Translations under genes and position numbers: made by a program | Shown: positions 55,736-64,000 of the stretch, piece after piece | How the letters are laid out: every line of letters begins with the position of its first letter | Numbering within the stretch: position 1 is the stretch's first letter | Assembly: GCF_018736065.1 (NCBI RefSeq) | Contig: NZ_CP076128.1 | Coordinates: 2,757,501-2,821,500, forward strand | Source: Flammeovirga kamogawensis | GTDB lineage: Bacteria > Bacteroidota > Bacteroidia > Cytophagales > Flammeovirgaceae | DNA: 64,000 nt | Direction of reading: 5' to 3' | The notes under the pieces: model-generated | The model's input: only the letters and a program-made list of their open reading frames with translations | The model's database searches: none | What the model was told of the DNA's origin: nothing

Positions 55736-55876
55736 AAACTCGTTGTATCTAAGAACTTTAGAAGAAAATCTGTAAACGAATGTTTATAAAAAATCGATTC
55801 AGCTTCTTTTTAATGATAATTATACGGAAATTAGTTTTTTTTAAGACCCAGTAGTGAACTCTTCAAAAAAATTCAC

Positions 55877-55890
55877 GTTCAAATTTGAAC
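55877..55890. promoter_or_regulatory. Perfect 14-bp palindrome upstream of the Spy-like gene
   Basis: GTTCAAATTTGAAC, self-complementary, ends 17 bp before the ATG at 55908. Position suits an operator for a dimeric regulator or overlap with a promoter. Confidence 0.4.
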
Positions 55891-55907
55891 ACAATCAATA
55901 AAAAAAT

Positions 55908-56399
55908 ATGAAAAAAATTATTATCACGATAGTTGCATTATTTGCAAGCTTCAGTCTTTACGCACAATCTCCTTCTTTATCAACTCAAGTTCAAGGTCAA
56001 AATATGGATTTTGAAACTATTAAAACTCTTATTAAAGCAGAAAAAAGAGGTGTTTTAAAGGAAAATATGAATTTGTCTGAAGCTGAAGCTGAAAAATTTT
56101 GGCCTGTTTATGATAAGTATGAATACGATCAAAGCAAAATTCTTAATGAGCAATATGCGTTATTAAAAGAATATGCTGAAAGTTTTGAAACTCTTGATGC
56201 AAAAAGAACAGATGAATTAATGAGTATTGCTTTCAAATTAAATAAGCAAGAAATTACATTAAATCAAAAATATTATAAGCAGATGAAAAAAGTAGTTTCT
56301 ACGCAAACAGCTGCTCGTTTTTCTCAAATCATGAGTCAATTAAATACAGTAATTGATTTAAGCATGACACAAGAATTACCATTAATCAATAATTTATAA
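55908..56399 (+). CDS. Exported helical protein, Spy/sensor-like
   Basis: 163 residues. Signal peptide cleaved after LYAQ (about 20). The mature chain is almost entirely helical, with NLSEAEAEKFWPVYDKYEYDQ, which resembles the LTxxQ motif of Spy/CpxP-type periplasmic chaperones and the small helical proteins next to ECF sigma factors in Bacteroidota. A stress-chaperone or sensor role is inference. It ends at a strong bidirectional terminator. Confidence 0.65.
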   Translation: MKKIIITIVALFASFSLYAQSPSLSTQVQGQNMDFETIKTLIKAEKRGVLKENMNLSEAEAEKFWPVYDKYEYDQSKILNEQYALLKEYAESFETLDAKRTDELMSIAFKLNKQEITLNQKYYKQMKKVVSTQTAARFSQIMSQLNTVIDLSMTQELPLINNL

Positions 56400-56413
56400 T
56401 TAGTTGATAGTAA

Positions 56414-56452
56414 AAAAAAGCCCAATGAATTAATTATTCATTGGGCTTTTTT
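56414..56452. terminator. Bidirectional terminator, Spy-like gene / gatC
   Basis: Perfect 17-bp stem (56414-56430 with 56436-56452), 5-nt loop and A6/T6 ends. Confidence 0.95.
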
Positions 56453-56459
56453 GTATTCA

Positions 56460-56747
56460 TTAATCCAAAACCTTCGGGACTTTAAAAAAGTCTTTATCAT
56501 GTTTTGGAGCATTTTTCAATCCATCTTCATGACTTAATGTATGTTTGGCAATATCCTCACGCCATACACTTTGTTCATCAGTCATATGTGTAAGTGGTGC
56601 TACTCCTTCAGTATCTACTTCTTCTAGTTTGGCAACCCATTCCACAATTTCATTCATGCTTTTCAGCATTTTTTCTTCACTCGTTTCATCTAGCTCTAAG
56701 CGAGATAAATGAGCAATTTTCTCTATGCTCTCCTTATCAATAATCAT
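56460..56747 (-). CDS. gatC: Aspartyl/glutamyl-tRNA amidotransferase subunit C
   Basis: 95 residues. GatC stabilises GatA in the GatCAB enzyme that converts mischarged Glu-tRNA(Gln) or Asp-tRNA(Asn). Family pattern: IEKIAHLSRLELDETSEEKM, MNEIVEWVAKLEEVDTEGVAPL, and the C-terminal KNAPKHDKDFFKVPKVLD. gatA and gatB are not adjacent, so the genes are dispersed. Possibly co-transcribed with plsC upstream (87-bp gap). Confidence 0.97.
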   Translation of the reverse strand: MIIDKESIEKIAHLSRLELDETSEEKMLKSMNEIVEWVAKLEEVDTEGVAPLTHMTDEQSVWREDIAKHTLSHEDGLKNAPKHDKDFFKVPKVLD

Positions 56748-56834
56748 AAAATATGCAGCTTTTAATTACACTACTCACACAAAGTAAGGGAATAATTTAA
56801 AAAAATCGCAACATAGACTCAAGATACTAAGAGA

Positions 56835-57587
56835 TTATTGCTTTTTAGTATATGCTTTTCCTAACTGACTTATTAATTCTCCTTCAATTATATTTTTCAC
56901 TTTCTCTTTTAACATTTTCACATCATCCAAAGTCATACCTTCAGTAGAAATAGGTTCATGCTGAATTAGAGTTAAAGGATGCCAATGTAAAGTGGGCCCT
57001 AAAGCAGGCCATATTTTCCAATTAGTTACTAAAGTGACAGGAACAACTGGCTTTTGTGCTCTAATTGCTATAATGAAAGCTCCATCTTTAAACCTTTGTA
57101 ATACAGGAGGTTTTCTATTTTGAGTTCCTTCGGGAAATACACCAATAGAAAAACCATTATTTAATGTATCAATAGACTGTCTAAACATTTTCTCTGTCTT
57201 CACAGCGTTTCCTCTATCTACACATATATGGATATTTTTAAACATCCAACCGAACAAAGGTATTCTTGTTAAGCTTTCTTTACCTAAAAATATTACTAGT
57301 TGGTTTACTAAAACCTGAACAGCAGGAATATCTAAAAATGAAGAGTGATTTGCCAAAAACACATAAGACTGACCTTTAGTTAACTCAGATCTATATTCTT
57401 TACGAACAGGTATAAAAATTAAAATGTAAGTTAAAGTTGACCATACTTTATTTAAATAATAGGAAAACTTTAGCAAACGCTTATTTGGCGATAATATTAT
57501 TACGATGTACAAAGGGTAGAGAAGTATTAATCCAAGTGAAAAAACACTCACTCCATACACCAAGTAAAGTCTAAGAATAAAAGTCAT
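56835..57587 (-). CDS. plsC: 1-acyl-sn-glycerol-3-phosphate acyltransferase
   Basis: 250 residues. It makes phosphatidic acid from lysophosphatidic acid in phospholipid synthesis at the inner membrane. An N-terminal membrane anchor (3-33) precedes the catalytic HX4D motif NHSSFLDIPA, the FPEGTQNRKPPVLQRFKDGAF block and VPVTLV. It has its own -7 box at 57651-57658. Confidence 0.95.
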   Translation of the reverse strand: MTFILRLYLVYGVSVFSLGLILLYPLYIVIILSPNKRLLKFSYYLNKVWSTLTYILIFIPVRKEYRSELTKGQSYVFLANHSSFLDIPAVQVLVNQLVIFLGKESLTRIPLFGWMFKNIHICVDRGNAVKTEKMFRQSIDTLNNGFSIGVFPEGTQNRKPPVLQRFKDGAFIIAIRAQKPVVPVTLVTNWKIWPALGPTLHWHPLTLIQHEPISTEGMTLDDVKMLKEKVKNIIEGELISQLGKAYTKKQ

Positions 57588-57650
57588 TTATAATCTATTT
57601 TTAAAGGATGCCTGACTTCTAAGTATCCTTATTTTTATTAAAATTAGATA

Positions 57651-57658
57651 CAAAGTTA
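57651..57658 (-). promoter_or_regulatory. Bacteroidota -7 box for plsC
   Basis: Minus-strand TAACTTTG, perfect; about 64 bp upstream of the plsC ATG. Imperfect dyads follow in the divergent gap to uvrA. Confidence 0.5.
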
Positions 57659-57853
57659 AGCATTGCTCAATTCAAATTGATAAGTAAGAACAATAAAAAT
57701 TGTACCATGAAGATGATATTTATTTTCTGTATCATAGTACAACTTCATGATTTTAACGCATACTTATCTAAATTTTATCAATTACATGACAATTAATGCG
57801 AGTGAATTGCTAATTTTATAATCTGTTTTTGTAGTTCACATTAGACCGTTTAT

Positions 57854-60676
57854 ATGCGCTCAGTAGACCAACTCAACCCCAAAGAATACATTATCGTTAA
57901 AGGTGCCCGTGTCAACAATTTAAAAAATGTTGATGTATCCATACCAAGAAATAGTTTTGTTGTTATAACAGGTGTTTCAGGTTCTGGTAAATCCTCTTTA
58001 GCCTTTGATACTTTATTTGCCGAAGGGCAACGAATGTATGTTGAAAGTTTGAGTTCATATGCACGTCAATTTCTTGGTCGAATGGAAAAACCAGAGGTGG
58101 AATATATTAGAGGTATTTGCCCTGCCATTGCTGTAGAACAGAAAGTTTCAACAAAAAACCCAAGATCAACAGTAGGAACAACTACAGAGATTTATGATTA
58201 TCTAAAACTTCTCTATGCTAGAATTGGCAAAACATATTCTCCTGTATCTGGTAAAGAAGTTAGTAAATCTAATGTAACGGATATTGTAAATTATATTCAT
58301 GATTTTGATGAAGGAACTCGCTTTATTGTTTCTTGCCCTCTTGCATTACAAGAAGGACGAACTTTAGATGTAGTTCTGAAATTACTTTTACAACAAGGGT
58401 TTACCCGAGTAATAGCAAAAGGTGAAACTTTATTTATTGAAGAGCTTCTTGAAAATATTGAAAAAGGTGAAAAATTTGCCTTAGAAGATCTTGAGATGCT
58501 AATAGATCGAAATGCTGTTAAAAAAGGTGATGAAGAAAATCAATTTAGAATAGCAGATTCTGTTCAAACTGCATTATTTGAAGGCCGTGGAGAATGTCGT
58601 ATTCAAATAGTTCAAAAAGGGAAAGAGCCTATCTCTCATTTATTTTCTGATAAATTTGAGGCTGACGGTATTCTATTTGAAGAGCCAAGTGTCAATTTAT
58701 TTAGCTTTAACAATCCTTATGGCGCTTGTAAACGTTGCGAAGGATTTGGTAAAGTTTTAGGAATAGACGCTGATCTAGTCATTCCAGATAAGTCACTTTC
58801 TGTTTTAGATGATGCTATTGCTCCATGGAGAACAGAAACTATGAAAAAATGGATAAAACCACTTTTAGATGCATCGCATGAAACTGGTTTCCCAATTTTC
58901 AGATCATATCAAGATCTATCAGAAGAAGAAAAAAATATATTATGGAATGGTTTAGGGAAATTTAAAGGAATTAATGCCTTCTTTAAACACCTAGAATCAA
59001 AAACCCATAAAATTCAATATAGAGTAATGCTTTCTCGTTACAGAGGAAGAACTGTTTGTCCTGAATGTCATGGTTCTAGGCTAAGAAAAGATGCAGCTTA
59101 TGTAAAAATCAACGATAAGTCTATTATTGATGTTGTGTTAATGCCTATTGCAGAAGCTAGTGAATATTTTAATCAAATTACACTTAATAAGCACGATCAT
59201 GAAATTGCAGATAGATTATTAGCTGAAATCAAAAACCGACTTCAATATATGAATAAAGTCGGTTTAGGATACCTGACATTAAATAGATTAACAAGTACCT
59301 TATCAGGAGGAGAATATCAACGTATTAAGTTGGCAACATCACTTGGTAGTGCACTTGTTGGTTCTATGTATATCTTAGATGAACCAAGTATCGGATTACA
59401 TCCTAGAGATACTCAAAATCTAATTGCTGTATTATTAGAACTAAAAAGGTTAGGCAATACTGTAATTGTAGTAGAGCATGAAGAAGAAGTAATGAAAGCT
59501 GCCGATGAAATTATCGACATTGGACCCGATGCTGGTAGTTATGGCGGTGAACTTCGTTTTCAAGGTACATTACAAGATGCTATAGATCACCCTGAAATAT
59601 CACATACAACTAGATATTTAAGTGGTAAATCAAGTATTCCTACTCCAGAAGTCCGCAGAAAATGGACTGAATATATTGAAGTAATTGGAGCAAGGGAAAA
59701 CAATCTTAAAAACCTGAATGTGAAATTTCCTTTAGGTATTGTTTCTTGTGTAACGGGTGTTTCAGGTTCTGGAAAATCTACACTAATCAAACGTTGTCTA
59801 ACTCCTGCTATTACAAGAGCTTTAGGACATCATACAGATGAAAAGCCTAAAATTGACCGTATCGATGGTGCTATAAAAGCAATCACAAAAGTAGAATTTG
59901 TAGATCAAAACCCAATCGGTAAATCATCTAGATCAAACCCTGTTACTTATGTTAAAGCATATGATGCTGTAAGAGAATTATTCTCTAAAAACGAACTTTC
60001 AGTTCATAGAGGGTACAAACCTGCATTCTTTTCTTTTAATGTTGATGGAGGTCGTTGTGAAGCCTGTCAAGGTGAAGGAACTTCTAAAATAGAGATGCAA
60101 TTCATGGCAGATATTTTTCTTCCATGTGAAAGTTGCAAAGGAAAGCGCTTTAAAAATGAAATTCTTGAGGTTAAATATAAAGAGAAAAGTATTGCAGATA
60201 TTCTAGACTTAAGTGTAGATGAAGCCGTGAGTTTCTTTGCAGATCAAAAGAAAATTATTCAACGCTTACAACCGCTTCTTGATGTAGGTTTAGGTTATGT
60301 TCGCCTAGGGCAATCATCTAATACATTGAGCGGAGGTGAGGCACAAAGGGTTAAGCTTGCATCCTTCCTAGCCAAAGGTACTCTAAAAGAATCTGAGCGT
60401 GTATTATTTATCTTTGATGAACCTACAACTGGACTTCATTTTCATGATATTGACAAATTAATGAAAGCAATTAATGCTTTAGTTGAAAAAGGTCATTCAG
60501 CAGTAATCATCGAGCATAACGTAGAAGTTATAAAAACGGCAGATTGGGTAATTGATATTGGACCTGAAGGAGGTAAAGATGGCGGTACAATTGTTTTTGA
60601 AGGTACTCCAGAAGAATTAATTAAAAATGGAAAAGGATATACAGCACATTATTTAAAAGCTGCAATGACTTTATAA
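57854..60676 (+). CDS. uvrA: Excinuclease ABC subunit A
   Basis: 940 residues. UvrA recognises DNA damage and loads UvrB. Two ABC ATPase modules: Walker A GVSGSGKSSLAFD (about 39) and GVSGSGKSTLIKR (about 633). Two Walker B/signature pairs: LSGGEYQRIKLA ... YILDEPSIGLHPRD, and LSGGEAQRVKLA ... FIFDEPTTGLHFHD. Zinc modules CKRCEGFG with CPECHGSR (first) and CEACQGEG with CESCKGKR (second). First gene of an operon with the phosphatase and scpA (14- and 7-bp gaps). Confidence 0.99.
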   Translation: MRSVDQLNPKEYIIVKGARVNNLKNVDVSIPRNSFVVITGVSGSGKSSLAFDTLFAEGQRMYVESLSSYARQFLGRMEKPEVEYIRGICPAIAVEQKVSTKNPRSTVGTTTEIYDYLKLLYARIGKTYSPVSGKEVSKSNVTDIVNYIHDFDEGTRFIVSCPLALQEGRTLDVVLKLLLQQGFTRVIAKGETLFIEELLENIEKGEKFALEDLEMLIDRNAVKKGDEENQFRIADSVQTALFEGRGECRIQIVQKGKEPISHLFSDKFEADGILFEEPSVNLFSFNNPYGACKRCEGFGKVLGIDADLVIPDKSLSVLDDAIAPWRTETMKKWIKPLLDASHETGFPIFRSYQDLSEEEKNILWNGLGKFKGINAFFKHLESKTHKIQYRVMLSRYRGRTVCPECHGSRLRKDAAYVKINDKSIIDVVLMPIAEASEYFNQITLNKHDHEIADRLLAEIKNRLQYMNKVGLGYLTLNRLTSTLSGGEYQRIKLATSLGSALVGSMYILDEPSIGLHPRDTQNLIAVLLELKRLGNTVIVVEHEEEVMKAADEIIDIGPDAGSYGGELRFQGTLQDAIDHPEISHTTRYLSGKSSIPTPEVRRKWTEYIEVIGARENNLKNLNVKFPLGIVSCVTGVSGSGKSTLIKRCLTPAITRALGHHTDEKPKIDRIDGAIKAITKVEFVDQNPIGKSSRSNPVTYVKAYDAVRELFSKNELSVHRGYKPAFFSFNVDGGRCEACQGEGTSKIEMQFMADIFLPCESCKGKRFKNEILEVKYKEKSIADILDLSVDEAVSFFADQKKIIQRLQPLLDVGLGYVRLGQSSNTLSGGEAQRVKLASFLAKGTLKESERVLFIFDEPTTGLHFHDIDKLMKAINALVEKGHSAVIIEHNVEVIKTADWVIDIGPEGGKDGGTIVFEGTPEELIKNGKGYTAHYLKAAMTL

Positions 60677-60690
60677 AAATAACTTCTTAC

Positions 60691-61257
60691 ATGAGTATGA
60701 CAATCTACCTTGTTCGACATACTACCCCTGATGTTGATGCAAGTAAAATTTTATATGGACAAACTGACTTAGACATTGTTGAAAGCTTTCAAGAAGAAGT
60801 CAATGCTATAAAAAAAAGAACAAATAATACTGTATTTAATACTATCTACTACAGTCCCCTTTTACGTTGCGAGAAATTAGCACTATCATTAACAGGTGAT
60901 CTAAAATTACCAGACTCCAGGTTAAAAGAAATATTTTATGGTGATTGGGAAATGAATAAGTTTTCTGAACTTAGAAATAATATTAAAGAATGGGTCAAAG
61001 TCTTTGATCATAAACCTGCACCAAATGGGGAATCTTTAATGGATGTACAAACAAGAGTTCGTTCTTTTTGGCAAGATAGAATTGAATATAAAGAGGGAGA
61101 TCAAATAGCAATAGTAACTCATGGTGTAGTTATGAGGATTATACTATCTCATTTTTTAGAAATGCCCTTAAAAAATATATTTCGTTTCCAATTTGATTTT
61201 GGGAAAGTTATAAAGTTAACAATGACCGAAGAAGGTTTAGTGAAAATTCATATCTAA
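60691..61257 (+). CDS. Histidine phosphatase, alpha-ribazole phosphatase-like
   Basis: 188 residues. The phosphohistidine motif is LVRHTTPDV (RHT instead of the usual RHG) followed by LYGQTDLDI, the variant seen in the CobC-like branch of Bacteroidota. Further: YYSPLLRCEKLA, KEIFYGDWE, and the second catalytic histidine in IVTHGVVMRI. CobC dephosphorylates alpha-ribazole phosphate in cobalamin assembly, but no other cobalamin gene is here; a housekeeping phosphatase is also possible. Confidence 0.8.
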   Translation: MSMTIYLVRHTTPDVDASKILYGQTDLDIVESFQEEVNAIKKRTNNTVFNTIYYSPLLRCEKLALSLTGDLKLPDSRLKEIFYGDWEMNKFSELRNNIKEWVKVFDHKPAPNGESLMDVQTRVRSFWQDRIEYKEGDQIAIVTHGVVMRIILSHFLEMPLKNIFRFQFDFGKVIKLTMTEEGLVKIHI

Positions 61258-61264
61258 AATTAAA

Positions 61265-62002
61265 ATGAGTTTCGAGATCAATCTACCTATTTTTGAAGGT
61301 CCTTTTGACCTTCTTTTATTTTTTATCCAAAGAGATGAATTGGACATACATGATATTCCTATTTATAAAATCACAAACGATTTTATGGAGTATATGTCTG
61401 ATATGGAAAGATTGAATATTGAACTTGCTAGTGATTTTATTGTTGTTGCATCTACATTAATGAGGATTAAAGCTAAAATGCTTCTGCCCCGTGTTGAAAA
61501 AGATGAAGAAGGTAATGATATTGATCCTCGTGATGAACTTGTTAAACACCTCTTAGAATACATGAAATATAAATCTGTTTTAAATACTCTAGAAGAGTGG
61601 GAAGCAGATATGTTAGACCGAGAGAAAAGAGGAAACTTATCAACAGAAATTGCTACTATTGAAGAAAATATTGGTGTAGAAACTGAGCTTCAAAATATTG
61701 ACTTATTTAAGCTCTTAAAGTTTTATCAATCTGCCATGAAAAAGGTTGACGATAGAAATAATGCTCCAAGACATCAAGTAATTCCTTATCCATATTCTCA
61801 AGAAGATAGACAAGATCATATTATTGAAACTTTAAAATCTAAAGAAGAATTTAGTTTTATGGAATTAATTATGACCGATTTTAATAACGTTTCTGTTGTT
61901 TTTAACTTTCTAGCAGTACTCGAACTTTTATCACAAAATAGAATTACAATAGTAGTTCATGAAGGTTTTAATAATTTTGATATTAAAAGAATTTCAGAAT
62001 AA
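61265..62002 (+). CDS. scpA: Segregation and condensation protein A
   Basis: 245 residues. ScpA is the kleisin subunit that bridges SMC heads. N-terminal FEGPFDLLLFFIQRDELDIHDIPI and MRIKAKMLLPR are diagnostic, and the C-terminal winged helix carries IIVFNFLAVLELLSQNRITI-type residues. Third gene of the uvrA operon (7-bp gap). scpB and smc are not in the window. Confidence 0.96.
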   Translation: MSFEINLPIFEGPFDLLLFFIQRDELDIHDIPIYKITNDFMEYMSDMERLNIELASDFIVVASTLMRIKAKMLLPRVEKDEEGNDIDPRDELVKHLLEYMKYKSVLNTLEEWEADMLDREKRGNLSTEIATIEENIGVETELQNIDLFKLLKFYQSAMKKVDDRNNAPRHQVIPYPYSQEDRQDHIIETLKSKEEFSFMELIMTDFNNVSVVFNFLAVLELLSQNRITIVVHEGFNNFDIKRISE

Positions 62003-62092
62003 ATCCCATCTGTGATCCACTTCACATTTTAATAAAAGTACTCTAGCTATATTTACAATATCTTAAAGATTTCTCACTAGCTATTTTACATT

Positions 62093-62776
62093 ATGAATAA
62101 ATCTACTTTATCTTTTCTATTAGCTACTTTCCTGATAAACCTAATATCTTGTTCTACTAACGATGAGCCCACTCTTACTACTCCACCTAATGATAACATA
62201 ACATATCTTGTTACGTTTAATGGAGAATGGACAAGTGCAAGCCATCCCATTGATTATCCAGAAAATAGTCATTTTTCTGGGGTGATAGGTATGAATCATA
62301 TCGAGAATTCATCTCTCTTTGAAAATGGAGATTTAGCATCTGAAGGAATCAAAGTAATGGCAGAAACGGGAGGTAAAGACCCTCTAATTGATGAGATTAA
62401 AGGAATGATAGATAACAATCTTGCTAATCATCTAATTAGTGAAGGTGGTCTTTCTTCTGGAAATTCTTCTATTCAATTTACAATCACAGTAGAAAAGGAT
62501 TACCCATTCGTTAGCCTTGTCTCTATGATTGCTCCTAGTCCTGATTGGTATGTAGCGGTTGAAGGAGTCAACTTATTAAAGGATAATGAATGGATAGAAA
62601 GACTTGATGTTACTCCTGTTCATTATGATGCAGGAACAGATAGTGGTTCTACATTTAAATCTCCTAATTCTCCTACTACACCAACAAACGTAATTTCAGT
62701 AATTACTAATGCACCTCTAGGAAATGGTACCGAAGTCACATCTCCTGTTGCTACATTTACGTTCGAAAAACAATAA
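62093..62776 (+). CDS. Spondin_N-domain lipoprotein
   Basis: 227 residues. Lipobox LISC (Cys20) and a Thr/Pro/Asn linker predict an outer-membrane lipoprotein. Residues about 38-225 form a Spondin_N domain: YLVTFNGEWTSASHPIDYPE, HFSGVIGMNHIENSSLFENG, ITVEKDYPFVSLVSMIAPSPDWYVAVEG. The domain is best known from animal extracellular-matrix proteins and is also scattered among marine bacteria. It may bind surface ligands. Stop abuts that of the convergent mscS gene. Confidence 0.85.
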   Translation: MNKSTLSFLLATFLINLISCSTNDEPTLTTPPNDNITYLVTFNGEWTSASHPIDYPENSHFSGVIGMNHIENSSLFENGDLASEGIKVMAETGGKDPLIDEIKGMIDNNLANHLISEGGLSSGNSSIQFTITVEKDYPFVSLVSMIAPSPDWYVAVEGVNLLKDNEWIERLDVTPVHYDAGTDSGSTFKSPNSPTTPTNVISVITNAPLGNGTEVTSPVATFTFEKQ

Positions 62777-63655
62777 TTAAGGCTTTAGCATATCCCATCC
62801 TGTTCCCATATTAAGGTCTCTTTGTGGGAATGGGATCGATATACCTTCTTTATTAAAGCGTTCAAATAACTCGTACAAAATCATACTTTTTAAAGTGCCA
62901 GGACGAGAATAATATTTTACAGTCCAAATATTTAAAGTGAAATTTATAGAATTATCTCCCCATTCTGTAAAGATTAAATCTGGTGCTGGACTTCCTAAAA
63001 TACCATCAATATGGTTAACTACGTCAAGAGTAATTCTCCTTACTTCTTTTGGGTCTTCGTTATAAGATACACCAATAGGAATTTTAAGTCTCACTAACTT
63101 TTCGTTATGACTCCAATTGATTACTTTATTCGAAATAAATTGAGAATTAGGAACAATAATAGTGATATTATCATTTGTGAGTATGGTAGATGATCTTGCT
63201 GAAATCTCTACTACTTTACCACTAACCTCATCTACTTCAATCATATCTCCTACTTTTATCGGTTGATCAAATAAAATGATAATACCTGAAATAAAATTAT
63301 CTGCAATTGTTTGTAAACCAAAACCAATTCCAACACCTAAAGCACCTATCAATACCTGTAAAGAACTCAGGTCTAAGCCTGAAGACTGAAATACAATAGT
63401 ACTACCGATAACTATAAATGAGTATCTAAAAATAGTTCCGATATTATAACTAACAGATTCATCTAAACCATATTTTGGTAAAATACTGTTTACCAAAAAG
63501 TCTCTCATTTTTTTTGCAAAAACAAAAACAGATATAAACATCAAGAACAAGCCAAGAATAGAAAGTGGTGTAAATACTTTTTCTCCAATATGAAATTGAT
63601 ATGTAAAAATTCTTATGACAGTGTCAATAAAACTATTATTAGTTAATTCTTCCAT
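62777..63655 (-). CDS. Small-conductance mechanosensitive channel (MscS family)
   Basis: 292 residues. Three to four membrane helices (about 25-46, 66-86, 92-118). TM3 pore segment VLIGALGVGIGFGLQTIADNFISG has the family glycine/alanine pattern, followed by GIIILFDQPIKVGDMIEV and the beta domain IVPNSQFISNKVINWSH. A C-terminal alpha-beta domain ends the channel. It releases solutes on osmotic downshock. Confidence 0.95.
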   Translation of the reverse strand: MEELTNNSFIDTVIRIFTYQFHIGEKVFTPLSILGLFLMFISVFVFAKKMRDFLVNSILPKYGLDESVSYNIGTIFRYSFIVIGSTIVFQSSGLDLSSLQVLIGALGVGIGFGLQTIADNFISGIIILFDQPIKVGDMIEVDEVSGKVVEISARSSTILTNDNITIIVPNSQFISNKVINWSHNEKLVRLKIPIGVSYNEDPKEVRRITLDVVNHIDGILGSPAPDLIFTEWGDNSINFTLNIWTVKYYSRPGTLKSMILYELFERFNKEGISIPFPQRDLNMGTGWDMLKP

Positions 63656-63692
63656 GGGTTATTAAATATATTATAAGAGAGGATACATCTAA

Positions 63693-63726
63693 AATAACAA
63701 AAGACTACCAAAAATGGTAGCCTTTT
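63693..63726 (-). terminator. Terminator of the S41 protease gene
   Basis: 12-bp stem with one G-U pair on the minus strand (63726-63715 with 63710-63699), TTTT loop, followed by TTATTTT, 27 bp beyond the stop. Confidence 0.85.
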
Positions 63727-63752
63727 GAAAATCTTATTGGTGTTCTAATAGA

Positions 63753-64000
63753 TTAGTTACCCTGTAAGATTTTATTATAACGTTCTGAGTCGTTTAAAAC
63801 ATTAACTGCCTCAATAACATCTAAATCTGCTGTAAATGTAGATTCTATTTCTCCAGCTTCTAGATAATATCTTTTACAGATTTCTGCTTCTAAAACATCT
63901 CTAATTTCTGATTTAAACTTTATAACATCAGATTCTTTATTATGATAAATCTTCTTTTTCAATGCGTTAATTTCTGCTTGAATATCATCGTAGTATTTAT
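63753..64000 (-). CDS. S41-type carboxy-terminal processing protease, C-terminal end (partial)
   Basis: The frame remains open to the right window edge (upstream residues KYYDDIQAEINALKKK), so the 69 residues from the internal TTG are only part of the chain. The tail FKSEIRDVLEAEICKRYYLE followed by an acidic strand and DLDVIEAVNVLNDSERYNKIL matches the C-terminal extension of CtpA-type S41 proteases in Bacteroidota, which cleave periplasmic proteins. No catalytic residues lie within the window, so the assignment depends on the tail only. Confidence 0.65.
   Translation of the reverse strand, partial: KYYDDIQAEINALKKKIYHNKESDVIKFKSEIRDVLEAEICKRYYLEAGEIESTFTADLDVIEAVNVLNDSERYNKILQGN

Noticed and set aside
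57700-57742. Imperfect nested dyad (TTGTAC/GTACAA and ATGATA/TATCAT) between plsC and uvrA
   Set aside because: Unequal internal loops and no T-run; could be chance in AT-rich sequence.

Overview
The window is 64 kb of an AT-rich (roughly one-third G+C) chromosome of a Bacteroidota bacterium, most probably a marine Cytophagales of the Flammeovirga type. The phylum rests on Bacteroidota-type promoters (-7 box TAnnTTTG), on families largely confined to or common in that phylum (DUF2480, DUF5916, DUF4153, the tsaE-alanine dehydrogenase pair), on many lipoproteins and outer-membrane barrels, and on the general lack of Shine-Dalgarno sequences. The genus is inference. I see no insertion sequence, prophage, integron or CRISPR array. 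It reads as core chromosome with a few accessory loci.

Layout. 1-7.4 kb: end of an alanine dehydrogenase, an exported repeat protein, dnaK, purE, and a two-gene operon of a small lipoprotein plus a large eight-haem cytochrome lipoprotein with HEAT and TPR repeats. 7.4-12.4 kb: initiator tRNA-fMet, a DUF4153 membrane protein and the three-gene proton-translocating transhydrogenase operon (pntAA-pntAB-pntB). 12.8-17.1 kb: rpoC alone, without rpoB upstream and with its own promoter box. 17.5-28.2 kb: a barrel protein, a hydrolase, then a tight six-gene operon encoding a lipoprotein hydrolase, a DcuC-family carrier, two paralogous OprO/OprP-type porins around an exported M14 zinc carboxypeptidase, and a modular leucine-rich-repeat lipoprotein. 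28.4-33.9 kb: a thioredoxin-fold/YyaL protein, tsaE with a second alanine dehydrogenase, and small genes. 34-35.9 kb: an RloA/RloB (AbiL-like) ATPase + TOPRIM pair, probably anti-phage. 36-43.7 kb: miaB, a DUF5916 barrel protein, and a RavA-ViaA (MoxR ATPase + VWA) pair. 43.8-45.4 kb: a glucosaminidase, then rpmH, an unreported 40-codon ORF, a GC-rich structured RNA segment and rnpA. 45.8-50.6 kb: a LysE exporter, three tandem deoxynucleoside kinases, and lpdA. 50.8-64 kb: outer-membrane, DUF2480 and GNAT-like genes, an EnvC-like protein with lost zinc ligands, gatC, plsC, the uvrA-cobC-like-scpA operon, a spondin-domain lipoprotein, an MscS channel and the C-terminal end of an S41 protease.

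How the genes fit together. Three AlaDH/PntA-family proteins (two alanine dehydrogenases and PntAA) are present. The six-gene operon looks like a complete route from cell surface to cytoplasm for peptides or acidic substrates that does not use SusCD. Most transcription units end in clear intrinsic terminators. Strongest candidates for something undescribed are the porin-carboxypeptidase-DcuC-LRR operon, the structured RNA plus small ORF between rpmH and rnpA, and the detached rpoC.
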